64,000 nucleotides of DNA from the NCBI GenBank assembly GCA_964607165.1, contig CAZSIT010000001.1:124001-188000 (forward strand), given 5' to 3'. Each line of letters opens with the position of its first letter. The stretch's first letter is position 1. Source of the stretch: DSPP01 sp964607165. GTDB taxonomy: Bacteria > Zixibacteria > MSB-5A5 > DSPP01. The notes under the pieces were generated by a model. That model saw only the letters and a list, made by a program, of their open reading frames with translations. It made no database searches and had not been told where the DNA came from. The position numbers were made by a program, and so were the translations under genes. Positions 7,318-15,291 of the stretch are shown here, in pieces.

Positions 7318-9102
7318 TTGCAGGATGATGAAGTTTTAGGCAAAGCCTACGATGCGCGCTTGATGCGGCGGCTTTTGCAATACCTAAAGCTGTATCGGCT
7401 GGAAGTCGTCATCGGGGTGCTATTGATTCTGGCGTCGGCTTTTTTGACTTTGAGCATTCCCTATCTGGTCAAAGAGGCCATCGACACCGGCATTGCCAAA
7501 GGAGATTCTCAACGGTTAAAAATTCTAATGGGATGGGTTCTGGCGGTTTTAATAGCTGATTTTTTGGTGCGTTATGCCCAGACCTATTTGGTACAATGGA
7601 TGGGGCAGCGGGCGGTTTTTGATTTGCGGCAGCAGATTTTTACGCATTTGCAAAAATTAAGCTTGTCGTTCTATGACAAAAATCCGGTGGGGCGGCTTTT
7701 GACCCGGGTAACCTCGGACGTGGGCGTCATAGGGGAGCTTTTCACCTCTGGCGTGGTGGCGATTTTTGGGGATGTGTTCACCCTGTTTGGAATCGTTGCC
7801 TATATGCTCTATCTGGATTGGAAGCTTTCGCTTATCACCTTCACGGTGATGCCGTTATTGATTTATGCCACGATGATTTTTCGCCGCAAGGCGCGGGAAT
7901 CGTACCGGCAGGTGCGCTTAACCATAGCCAGAATCAACGCCTATTTGTCCGAACATATTGGGGGTATCATCGTGGTGAAGCTTTTCGGGCAGAAGGAGCG
8001 GTCGTTTGCCCGTTTTGAGGCTCTTTCCGGCCAGTTGCGGGATGCGCATTTGAAATCGGTCTTGTATCATGCGGTCTTTTTTCCGGTGGTTGAAGTCATT
8101 GGAGCGGTTTCTTTGGCTTTGATTATCTGGTATGGCGGTGCGGGTGTTTTGGCGGGAGCTTTAACTTTTGGAACCATCGCCGCCTTTGTTCAATACGTGG
8201 ACCGGTTTTACCAGCCGATTCGGGATTTGGCGGAGAAGTATAACATTCTGCAGTCGGCGATGGCCTCCAGCGAGCGGATTTTCGGTTTGCTGGACACTAA
8301 ACCGGAGTTCGATAATCTTCCGAAAGCGCAAAAAACCGAAAAAGTCAGCGGCGAAATTAGATTTGAGAACGTTTGGTTTGCTTACCGCCCGGACGAGTGG
8401 GTGCTGAAGGATATAAACCTGGCCATCCGACCCGGCGAAAAAGTGGCCATCGTCGGCGCCACGGGCGCGGGGAAAACTTCCCTGGTGGGGCTTTTGACCC
8501 GTTTTTACGACTATCAGAAAGGGAAAATCTTTCTGGATGGTGTGGAGCTTAAAGAAATGGATATGCAATCTTTACGGCGCAACGTGGGGCTGGTCTTGCA
8601 GGATGTTTTTCTTTTTTCGGGCGACATTGCTTCCAATATCCGCTTGGGTTCCGACCAAATTTCCGATGAACAAGTGGAGCAGGCGGCCCGGCGGGTGAAT
8701 CTGGATTCTTTTATTCAACGTTTGCCCGGCGGTTATCGGGCGGCTGTGGAAGAACGCGGTTCGACACTTTCGGTCGGTCAGAAGCAGCTTTTATCTTTTG
8801 CCCGGGCTCTGGCTTTTGACCCTAAAATTTTGATTTTGGACGAAGCCACTTCTTCGGTGGATACCGAAACGGAGCTTTTGATTCGCGACGCTCTGGATAA
8901 GCTCTTGGCCGGGCGGACCTCCTTGGTGATTGCGCACCGGCTTTCCACCGTGGAAAAATCGGATCGAATCATTGTTTTGCATAAAGGAGAAATTCGGGAA
9001 ATGGGCACCCATTCCGAGCTTTTGGCGAAGCGGGGGATTTATTATCGGCTCTATCTGCTCCAATACAAGAAGGTTATGACAAACGAGAAAATTTCGGCTT
9101 AA
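7318..9102 (+). CDS. ABC exporter half-transporter, catalytic-site subunit of a heterodimer
   Basis: The second half-transporter has 594 residues: a membrane domain (about 20-325) and an NBD (about 345-585). Walker A is GATGAGKTS, Walker B with catalytic Glu is ILILDEATSSVD, and the H-loop is VIAHRLST. The signature is LSVGQKQ rather than LSGGQ. Only the ATP site made of this subunit's Walker motifs and the partner's LSGGQ should hydrolyse ATP efficiently. The start is TTG 7318, with AGGAG at 7306-7310 overlapping the partner's stop region; no ATG or GTG lies near. The 10-bp gap to the partner implies one operon. Confidence 0.92.
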   Translation: MQDDEVLGKAYDARLMRRLLQYLKLYRLEVVIGVLLILASAFLTLSIPYLVKEAIDTGIAKGDSQRLKILMGWVLAVLIADFLVRYAQTYLVQWMGQRAVFDLRQQIFTHLQKLSLSFYDKNPVGRLLTRVTSDVGVIGELFTSGVVAIFGDVFTLFGIVAYMLYLDWKLSLITFTVMPLLIYATMIFRRKARESYRQVRLTIARINAYLSEHIGGIIVVKLFGQKERSFARFEALSGQLRDAHLKSVLYHAVFFPVVEVIGAVSLALIIWYGGAGVLAGALTFGTIAAFVQYVDRFYQPIRDLAEKYNILQSAMASSERIFGLLDTKPEFDNLPKAQKTEKVSGEIRFENVWFAYRPDEWVLKDINLAIRPGEKVAIVGATGAGKTSLVGLLTRFYDYQKGKIFLDGVELKEMDMQSLRRNVGLVLQDVFLFSGDIASNIRLGSDQISDEQVEQAARRVNLDSFIQRLPGGYRAAVEERGSTLSVGQKQLLSFARALAFDPKILILDEATSSVDTETELLIRDALDKLLAGRTSLVIAHRLSTVEKSDRIIVLHKGEIREMGTHSELLAKRGIYYRLYLLQYKKVMTNEKISA

Positions 9103-9111
9103 GGAGGTGTA

Positions 9112-9936
9112 ATTAAACCAGTTCTTGTCAATCGCGCACTGAAGATTGCCCAAAAGACCGCTCTGGAGGCGGGAGAGCTTTTGGTCAAAACTCAAAAAAA
9201 AGGTTTTACGGTCGAGCTTAAGGGAGAGATCAACTTAGTCACTTCCGCCGACCAGAAAGCCGAGGCGCTTATTGCCAAGCGGTTGACGAAAGCTTTTCCG
9301 GAATTTGCAATTTTAGCAGAAGAAGCCGGTAAACAAACAAAGCTGGCGGACGCGATATGGGTCGTTGACCCCTTGGATGGAACGACCAACTTCGCTCACC
9401 GGCTGCCGGTTTTTGCCGTTTCCATCGCTTTGTGGGAAAATCAAAAGCCGGTTCTCGGAGTGGTGTTTAATCCCACGTTGGATGAACTTTTTTGGGCAGT
9501 TAAAGGGAAGGGAGCTTTTTTGAACAAGAAGAGGATAACGGTTACCAAAACGGCCAATCCCGATTCGGCGCTTCTGGCCACCGGTTTCCCCTATGATTTG
9601 CGGGAAAGCGAAGAAAATAACCTGGATTATTTTGCCGCCTTTGCCACGCGGGTGCGGGCCATCCGGCGAATGGGAGCGGCGGCTTTGGATATCGCCTGGA
9701 TGGCGGCGGGACGATTCGACGGTTTTTGGGAGTTGAAGCTGTATCCCTGGGACACCGCCGCCGCCGTAATTCTAATTTCCGAAGCGGGCGGCGAGCTTTC
9801 TGATTTTGAGGGCCGACCTTATCGCTTGGAAACCCGCAATTTGGTGGCCTCCAATGGAAGGCTGCATCGATTTATTTTGAGTATAATAGAGGAATGCCGG
9901 CAGAGAAAAAGAGCTTTGACAGGTGTAATGAGATGA
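9112..9936 (+). CDS. Inositol monophosphatase family phosphatase (probable ATT start)
   Basis: This is a Mg-dependent sugar or inositol phosphate phosphatase of the IMPase/SuhB/CysQ fold, 274 residues if started at 9112. Metal-site motifs are intact: EEAG (about residue 68), WVVDPLDGTTNF (about 83-94) and the C-terminal WDTAAAVILISEAGG. The needed first helix (LVNRALKIAQKTALEAGELL) lies upstream of the only in-frame TTG (9181). In that stretch there is no ATG, GTG or TTG back to the exporter stop at 9100-9102, which is in the same frame. ATT 9112 sits 4 nt after a near-perfect AAGGAGGTG (9101-9109), so I chose it; CTG 9139 is a weaker option. It is translationally linked to the exporter genes. 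The substrate is unresolved. Confidence 0.85.
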   Translation: MKPVLVNRALKIAQKTALEAGELLVKTQKKGFTVELKGEINLVTSADQKAEALIAKRLTKAFPEFAILAEEAGKQTKLADAIWVVDPLDGTTNFAHRLPVFAVSIALWENQKPVLGVVFNPTLDELFWAVKGKGAFLNKKRITVTKTANPDSALLATGFPYDLRESEENNLDYFAAFATRVRAIRRMGAAALDIAWMAAGRFDGFWELKLYPWDTAAAVILISEAGGELSDFEGRPYRLETRNLVASNGRLHRFILSIIEECRQRKRALTGVMR

Positions 9937-9961
9937 ATTATTTAAAGAAGGAGGAATGAAA

Positions 9962-11563
9962 TTGAAAAGGTTTTTTTGCGCGCTTTTGATTTTTGTTTTT
10001 TCGTTTTCCACCGGAAGGGGAATGCTCTCCGGGCCGATGAAGGACTTTTTTGCCCCCCGGCCGGGGGATACCACCGCCATCGTTTTTGGGACTAAAGGAA
10101 TTCCCCCAGCGCTTTTGAAAAAAATAGAGCTTTTAGCTTATCGGAACGCTGATTTTCTGAAACAGAAAGATCCTTCCCGGGTGGTGGAAGTGTGCGCCGA
10201 CACGGCCATGCCGCAGCGTTTAATGTTTAACCGCACGCTGGTTTTGATGGGCAGCACCAGGAGCCATCGTCTGCTGGCGGAATGGAAGGAACTTTTGCCT
10301 TTCATCATCAAGGATAAGCGTTTTAACATTGCCGGACTCCGGCTCTATTTCGGCGAGGATATGACTTTATCCTTCGTTTTTCCAAACCCCCTTGCCAACA
10401 ATCGCTACGTTTTTGGCCTGGTAGGTGTATCGGGCTGGAATTTGCCCTCGCTTTCGGATTGGGAAGGGGATTACGATTACTACCTGGCACAGCGGCACAC
10501 CTTCCCGGAGAAATTTGCAAACCGCGGAAGGTTTGAAAAGCCTTCCGACCCCTGGGCTCACACGTTGACCGATTATGAGCCCGCTTCGGGGGATACCGTA
10601 GTTTTAGTAAGTTTGGTTTATCCCTATGGGAAAGTCTGGTACCCGGTAAGCTGGGAATTGACGGGTCGCTGGAAAGACCCCATCCCGGATCGAATCCGGT
10701 TTTTGGCCAGCCTGCAACGCTTGCTTAATATTTTTTCCACAGAGTTGGGAATTTCCCCTAAAGGTGACATAGATTTTCATTTGTCGGAAGATTATCCGCA
10801 AAACCTGGCGGCTGACCCCATGGGCCGGGTTTTCGTCAAAACCAGCCCGGAAAAGATAGATTCTTTGGCCGTTTACTCCTGGGGGTCGGCGGTAACGAAA
10901 GCCATCATTCCCTGCAGCGACGCTCCTTTGGATTGGGAGCTTTTCTGTTATCGTTATTTGATTTATGAAAAGCTGTTTTCTCCCCAAATTGCCGAACCGG
11001 CTTCCGAATCTAATACCCCGGCTACGCAGAAAGTGGCGTCGCGCGATTCCAATCGCGGACGGCGGTGGCTTTTTGACATCACGGATCAGGACTCCACCTA
11101 TCTTTCTTTCCTGCGGGCTGTCGATGCGCGCTATTTGAACAAAAGAATCGGTGAGGCGCTGGATTCGGTTATGGATGGGGGAAAGCGATATTCCTTTAAG
11201 ATGAAGGATTTTGTGGAGGTGATGGCGCGTTTGACGAAGGATACGACTCTAATCCGATTGTCAAAAGCTCCCCTGCGGGCTTTGCCTTATGACCAGAAGC
11301 CGGAGTATGAACTGGGAATCAAGAATTTGGGAAACTTGTTTTTAAACCGGGAGGTGATTCTGAAGGAAATGGCGCAAGGCGGCAAAGCGTATGTCGCCGG
11401 TTTACGAAAAGGGGACAAACTTATTTCCGTGGATGGTTTTTCCACCTCGCGCAATCGCTGTCAGGCTTATTTGTCCTGGCTGGGTAAAAAGGCGGGAGAG
11501 ACTTTGAAGCTGCAAATTATGCGCAATGGAGTAAAGCGAACCGTGGCCGTTCCGGTCGGCTGA
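9962..11563 (+). CDS. Secreted protein with C-terminal PDZ domain, otherwise unrecognised
   Basis: I do not recognise the family. The protein (about 533 residues) starts with a signal peptide (KRFFCALLIFVFSFSTG). ATG 9956 is only 1 nt from GGAGG (9950-9954), so the in-frame TTG 9962 with 7-nt spacing is the better start. Residues 25-440 are a mixed alpha/beta region rich in aromatic residues with no motif I can name. The last 85 residues form a PDZ-like domain (YVAGLRKGDKLISVDG near residue 480, then a strand pair). A periplasmic protein with substrate-binding PDZ tail is inferred, but no HExxH or GxSxG catalytic motif is evident. It lies 25 bp after the IMPase gene, likely in the same operon, and ends at a strong bidirectional terminator. 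Confidence 0.75.
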   Translation: MKRFFCALLIFVFSFSTGRGMLSGPMKDFFAPRPGDTTAIVFGTKGIPPALLKKIELLAYRNADFLKQKDPSRVVEVCADTAMPQRLMFNRTLVLMGSTRSHRLLAEWKELLPFIIKDKRFNIAGLRLYFGEDMTLSFVFPNPLANNRYVFGLVGVSGWNLPSLSDWEGDYDYYLAQRHTFPEKFANRGRFEKPSDPWAHTLTDYEPASGDTVVLVSLVYPYGKVWYPVSWELTGRWKDPIPDRIRFLASLQRLLNIFSTELGISPKGDIDFHLSEDYPQNLAADPMGRVFVKTSPEKIDSLAVYSWGSAVTKAIIPCSDAPLDWELFCYRYLIYEKLFSPQIAEPASESNTPATQKVASRDSNRGRRWLFDITDQDSTYLSFLRAVDARYLNKRIGEALDSVMDGGKRYSFKMKDFVEVMARLTKDTTLIRLSKAPLRALPYDQKPEYELGIKNLGNLFLNREVILKEMAQGGKAYVAGLRKGDKLISVDGFSTSRNRCQAYLSWLGKKAGETLKLQIMRNGVKRTVAVPVG

Positions 11564-11581
11564 CATCGGAGTATACGAAAC

Positions 11582-11613
11582 AAAAAAACCCCCGCTAAGG
11601 CGGGGGTTTTTTT
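11582..11613. terminator. Bidirectional Rho-independent terminator
   Basis: A perfect 14-bp stem (11582-11595 with 11600-11613), an A-tract plus CCCCCGC, has a TAAG loop and T-runs on both strands. It serves the PDZ gene (+) and the barrel gene (-) that converge on it. Confidence 0.93.
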
Positions 11614-11631
11614 GTTTGGATAGCGCTGCCG

Positions 11632-12321
11632 TTACGGTTTCAAATTGAAGTAATAGGTCAGCCCGCCGCCAATCTGCACAAAGCGCAGGTTTTTGACCGT
11701 GTTCCCGAAGTTGTTGGTGTCTTCGGCAAACAGAAAGTGGTATTTCCCTTCGGCAAACAAAGCCCAGGTGCCCTTCGGCATAATCTCCACGCCGGCGGTG
11801 CCGTTTAGGCCAAAGCTGGTCTTTTTGACCGGGTTGGTGGAGCCGGTACCGGTGCTGACCGAGTCGGGGTCGCCGCCCGCTCCGTTTAAAGTCTTTTTCC
11901 AGGGATACATTCCCACGCCAACCCCGATATAGGGATTCACAATCTTATTGGTCGGGCCCAGCATTGGACCAATGTTCATATTTACGCCGGCAGAAACCTG
12001 CGGCATCGTAAAAGCCGGGGTGGTGGTCGGGGTGCGGAAGGCGTTTTCGGCTTTCATAAAACCGTAGTTGAATCCGCCCCAAACGTTGATTTTGTCCAAA
12101 ACTCCGAATTTGAGTTCGGCGCCAAAAGTCGGGCCGGTTTTGAATTGGTCGCCCACCGTGGCCGTTCCCGTAGCAGTCGGCAAGTCCCCGCCGGAGGGGA
12201 TAACCAATCCACCTCTTAGCGAAAAGCCGACTTTTCCCAGAAAGCTCATCTGGGCGGTTGCCGGTATGGTTAGGGCTAACAGAAGTCCCAGAATGGCAGT
12301 GCCGGTCAAAAAGCGTTTCAT
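11632..12321 (-). CDS. Outer-membrane beta-barrel protein
   Basis: The protein has 229 residues with a clear signal peptide (MKRFLTGTAILGLLLALTIPATAQ). The mature part has alternating polar/hydrophobic strands, glycine-rich turns and a terminal aromatic strand (LTYYFNLKP), typical of eight-stranded OmpX/OmpA-like barrels. ATG 12319-12321 has a GGAGGAG ribosome site just upstream. It is the first of four minus-strand genes of this type, each with its own terminator, so expression of each is probably independent. A role beyond outer-membrane structure or adhesion cannot be inferred. Confidence 0.85.
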   Translation of the reverse strand: MKRFLTGTAILGLLLALTIPATAQMSFLGKVGFSLRGGLVIPSGGDLPTATGTATVGDQFKTGPTFGAELKFGVLDKINVWGGFNYGFMKAENAFRTPTTTPAFTMPQVSAGVNMNIGPMLGPTNKIVNPYIGVGVGMYPWKKTLNGAGGDPDSVSTGTGSTNPVKKTSFGLNGTAGVEIMPKGTWALFAEGKYHFLFAEDTNNFGNTVKNLRFVQIGGGLTYYFNLKP

Positions 12322-12407
12322 ATTCTCCTCCTTCGCCGGGTATTACGGTATGGGAGTTTTCCAATACCTTCCGGCTGTTTTTATTATCGGTAAAAGAGAG
12401 CAAAAAT

Positions 12408-12433
12408 AAAGAGCCCTAAGAAAAGGGCTCTTT
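12408..12433 (-). terminator. Terminator of the barrel gene at 12454
   Basis: AAAGAGCCCT (12408-12417) pairs with AGGGCTCTTT (12424-12433). On the minus strand the stem is followed by TTTATTTTTG, so it terminates the 12454-12993 gene. Confidence 0.85.
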
Positions 12434-12453
12434 ATCTGCAGGTATCGAATGTA

Positions 12454-12993
12454 CTACCAGAACCAGCCGACATCCAGTGCGATGGAAAAGTAGTTGGTGG
12501 AGAAACCGTCATAGTCCTGGTAAATGAACTGAGCCATTGGGACAAGAGCGAATTTTCGAGCCAAGCGCAGTTCGGTTCCCAGACCGCCCATAAGACCGAA
12601 GCCGGACTCCGAATCGGTGCCCCCGTTGCCAACTACCGTCACCGCGTATGATGGCCCACCTTTTATAAAGAAAATATTGGATGGGTAGTAGGTTACGGCG
12701 GCGGCATAGTTGTTAAACTGAATAAATCCACCGCTTTCGTCCTTTCGCCAGGCGTCGCCTTCAAATCCCAAGAGCAGCTTCTGGGAAAGCGCACCTCCCA
12801 GGCGAAGGTTGAAGGTTACACCCCCTTCCCGATCAGTTTGAAAACCATCAACGTTAAAGTCAGCTGAACCTCCACCAAAACCGAAGTTAATGAAAAACCC
12901 GTTATGGTTTGTGGGCTTAAGTTCTCCGTAACCTATGGAGAACAGGGTTGTTAGTAAAAACACAGTTGTAAGAAAAAGTCTTAAGGCGCGCAT
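12454..12993 (-). CDS. Small outer-membrane beta-barrel protein
   Basis: This 179-residue protein has a signal peptide (MRALRLFLTTVFLLTTLFSIGYG) and about eight amphipathic strands rich in glycine and aromatic residues, ending in FSIALDVGWFW with a terminal aromatic residue as expected for BAM recognition. The start ATG is preceded by GGGAGG. It is unlike its neighbours at 13153 and 14039 in detail but has the same overall architecture. No enzymatic motif is visible. Confidence 0.8.
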   Translation of the reverse strand: MRALRLFLTTVFLLTTLFSIGYGELKPTNHNGFFINFGFGGGSADFNVDGFQTDREGGVTFNLRLGGALSQKLLLGFEGDAWRKDESGGFIQFNNYAAAVTYYPSNIFFIKGGPSYAVTVVGNGGTDSESGFGLMGGLGTELRLARKFALVPMAQFIYQDYDGFSTNYFSIALDVGWFW

Positions 12994-13101
12994 TGGTCCT
13001 CCCTTCTTTTAAGCAGGCGGAATTGCCCACTTTTAAAGAAATAAGAATACGACCAACAGATTGTCAACCGCTTTTTAAGGAATGCCCATAAAACCAGTCA
13101 T

Positions 13102-13137
13102 AAAAAAACCCCGCTCAACAAAAAAGAGCGGGGTTTT
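13102..13137 (-). terminator. Terminator of the barrel gene at 13153
   Basis: AAAACCCCGCTC (13105-13116) pairs perfectly with GAGCGGGGTTTT (13126-13137). The minus strand reads into a T-run. Confidence 0.9.
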
Positions 13138-13152
13138 GGTTAAACGGTTGAG

Positions 13153-13743
13153 TTACTCGGTGCCGCCGGTCGTGGTGGGGCCGCCGAACATAAAAGATAA
13201 TCCGGCATTGACCGCCATGTAGTTGGTTGAGCTGACATCGGTAAAGATGTTGTGGTAGGCGCCTTCGACGAAGACCGAAGCGGTGGGAGAGACCGCAAAG
13301 CCGACCCCCAGCCCGCCGTTGAGCCCCATGTTGGTGCTGCTGGCGCTGGAACCGCCGGAGACCGACACTTTGCTATTGTAGAATCCCACTCCGGTTTTCA
13401 GATAGGGCGCTACTCTGCTGTTCTGCATTTTGAACATATACTTTCCGAAAGCGCCGAACTGAAGGATGTTGAATTTGGCGTCGCCGACGCCGGTGGTGTC
13501 GTCAATTTTGTTCTGGGAGTAGGCACCCGTGGCGCCAACCATAATTTCATTGGTCACGCAGTAGCCCACGCCGACGCCGGCTTTCCAGCCCAGCTTGAAG
13601 GCGTCGCCAAAATCACCCATAGGAAGCGTGGCCACGCCGCCCAGGTCCACACCGAACGTTCCCTTCCGCTCGGTGGCGGAAGCGCTGGCGGCCAGTACGG
13701 CCACCAAAGTCAGCGCCACGCCTAAGATAAGAAGTCTTTTCAT
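13153..13743 (-). CDS. Outer-membrane beta-barrel protein (paralogue of 14039 gene)
   Basis: The protein has 196 residues from ATG 13741-13743 with signal peptide MKRLLILGVALTLVAVLAASASATERKG. The barrel strands end in LSFMFGG followed by a short TTTGGTE tail. It is clearly paralogous to the 14039-14650 product: both share the MKR-signal, ATERKG/AAERKG start, FGVG-LGG first strands, FKLGWKAG and YFFKMQ-type segments, and the FMFGG...GGTE end. A second SD-ATG pair lies 99 nt upstream in frame (13842), but GGAGG abuts that ATG, so I kept the internal start with GGAGG at good spacing. Confidence 0.85.
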   Translation of the reverse strand: MKRLLILGVALTLVAVLAASASATERKGTFGVDLGGVATLPMGDFGDAFKLGWKAGVGVGYCVTNEIMVGATGAYSQNKIDDTTGVGDAKFNILQFGAFGKYMFKMQNSRVAPYLKTGVGFYNSKVSVSGGSSASSTNMGLNGGLGVGFAVSPTASVFVEGAYHNIFTDVSSTNYMAVNAGLSFMFGGPTTTGGTE

Positions 13744-13992
13744 TACGTTACCCTCCTTTTTGTTTCCTTCTTTTTTCTCGTTTTCAAGATTTGCATAGTT
13801 CCTTTTTCTCCATACTGCACTGCCTTTTCTTTTCCGTTGCATCCTCCCTTTGGTAAAGGGTTGAAAATTACCACCCAAGCGATAAATGCCGCTAAATCTG
13901 GTCGGCATATTTTATATCGGCAAACGCCAAAGAAACTAAAGTGGTTAGTTGGTGGAAATCAGGCCGGGAATCCAAGGAGGAGGGAGCGTAAA

Positions 13993-14023
13993 AAAACCCC
14001 GCTCCGGTAAGGAACGGGGTTTG
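13993..14023 (-). terminator. Terminator of the barrel gene at 14039
   Basis: An A-tract plus ACCCCG arm pairs with CGGGGTTT around a 13-nt internal part that itself nearly pairs (CTCC with GGAA). On the minus strand it ends in T-rich sequence. Confidence 0.75.
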
Positions 14024-14038
14024 GGGTAAAGGATTGAG

Positions 14039-14650
14039 TTACTCGGTGCCGCCGCCCCCGCCCGAACCGCCGAACATAAAGGCTACGCCAACCTTGCCTG
14101 AAACGTAGTTAAGTGGTGAAAAATTCTTTTTGGCATAGTTATATAAACCTGCTTCAGCGAATATCGAAGCAGTCGGAGAAACCCCAAACATAGCGCCGGC
14201 TCCAATGTTAGCGCCCATAAAGGTCTCCGATTTGCCGCTACTAAGTGAGTCAGGCGTCACTTTATCCTTAAAGCTAGTGCCGCCTACTCCCAACTTAACA
14301 TAAGGAGAAACCTTTTCACTCTGCATTTTGAAGAAATATCTCACCCAAGCGCCAAATTCAATAAGTTGGGTCTTGAAGTCGGTTACTGGGGCAACAATAC
14401 GAGCATCTTTGGCCTTATTCTGGCCAAACGTTCCTTCGGCACCCACAGCCACTTGGTCAGTGGCAAAGTAGCCAAAGCCGGCTCCCGCTCTCCATCCCAA
14501 TTTGGAGCCGTCTTTAAACTTGCCCAAGGGAATACCAACTCCGCCTCCCACGCCCACGCCAATCATTCCTTTACGCTCGGCAGCAGAAACTCCAACGGCC
14601 ATAATGGCCGCCAGGGCTAAAGCCAAACCGAAAATAAAAATACGTTTCAT
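14039..14650 (-). CDS. Outer-membrane beta-barrel protein (paralogue of 13153 gene)
   Basis: This 203-residue protein has a signal peptide MKRIFIFGLALALAAIMAVGVSA and an AAERKG mature start. It has OmpX/OmpW-like strands, a lysine-rich loop and the ending VGVAFMFGG plus a glycine/Thr-Glu tail. I chose ATG 14648-14650 with GGAGGA (14659-14664). The longer open frame reads through a lysine-rich stretch that is leader RNA, not protein. It probably arose by tandem duplication with the 13153 gene, since even their 5' leaders resemble each other. Confidence 0.85.
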   Translation of the reverse strand: MKRIFIFGLALALAAIMAVGVSAAERKGMIGVGVGGGVGIPLGKFKDGSKLGWRAGAGFGYFATDQVAVGAEGTFGQNKAKDARIVAPVTDFKTQLIEFGAWVRYFFKMQSEKVSPYVKLGVGGTSFKDKVTPDSLSSGKSETFMGANIGAGAMFGVSPTASIFAEAGLYNYAKKNFSPLNYVSGKVGVAFMFGGSGGGGGTE

Positions 14651-14862
14651 TGTGTTATCCTCCTTCTTTCTTTTTTTCAACCTACTTTTCAATTTCCGCT
14701 TCTTTTTTATCCTTCCCTCTTCCCGTGCATCCCTCCTTTGGAAAAGGGGTAACAAATCGGGGCAAAAATATGTGATGATTATTGTTTTGTCCAGCACTTT
14801 TTTGAAGTTTGTTTGCAAAAATCCTTTGCTCGGATGATTGTGAAAAGCTGGGAGGTTTTGAA

Positions 14863-14868
14863 TATATT
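14863..14868 (+). promoter_or_regulatory. Putative -10 box of a leaderless ruvX transcript
   Basis: TATATT lies 6 nt before ATG 14875, so transcription would start at the start codon itself. The -35 is weak: TTGTGA at 14838 with a 19-bp spacer, or GTGAAA at 14840 with 17 bp. A GGAGG at 14851-14855 is too far (19 nt) to act as the ribosome site. Confidence 0.4.
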
Positions 14869-14874
14869 AGCGGA

Positions 14875-15291
14875 ATGCGAATTTTGGGCGTGGATTACGG
14901 CCGTAAAAGAATCGGGTTGGCAACATCCGACCCTTTGGGGATGGCGCACCCTTTGAAAACAGAGCAAGTTTCGGGCAGAAGGGATGCAGTTGAGAAAATT
15001 TTGAAATTGGCAAAAGAGCAGGAATCTGCCGAAATAGTTATGGGGTATCCCTTGAAAAAAGACGGCAGCGTGGGAGAGATGGCTTTGGAAGTGGAACAAC
15101 TGGCTGAAATTTTAAGAAAAGAGGGGTTGGTTGTCACCTTGTTGGATGAACGCTTTTCCTCTGAACAGGCGGTGCGCTCTTTGCATATAATGGGTAAGAA
15201 GTCGGGAAAGCACAAAAAAGACATCGATGCAATGGCCGCGGCACTGATACTACAAGAATATCTCGATAAAAAAAGCAGGGCTAAAAGTTGA
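14875..15291 (+). CDS. ruvX: Putative pre-16S rRNA nuclease / Holliday junction resolvase-like YqgF (RuvX)
   Basis: The 138-residue product has the RNase H fold of the YqgF family: the catalytic first strand ILGVDYGRKRIGLA (Asp7), MGYPLKKDG near residue 62, the LLDERFSS motif (about 90-97) and the terminal DIDAMAAALILQEYL segment with its Asp. E. coli YqgF matures the 16S rRNA 5' end; the older name reflects similarity to RuvC. I chose the start at ATG 14875 because it gives the standard N-terminus. It overlaps mltG (TTG 15288 within the stop region), a frequent pairing in bacteria. Confidence 0.92.
   Translation: MRILGVDYGRKRIGLATSDPLGMAHPLKTEQVSGRRDAVEKILKLAKEQESAEIVMGYPLKKDGSVGEMALEVEQLAEILRKEGLVVTLLDERFSSEQAVRSLHIMGKKSGKHKKDIDAMAAALILQEYLDKKSRAKS

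Noticed and set aside
13743..13842. Start of the 13153 barrel protein at the upstream in-frame ATG 13842
   Set aside because: GGAGG touches that ATG with no spacing, and the added 33 residues would precede a signal peptide; the inner ATG has a well-spaced GGAGG.
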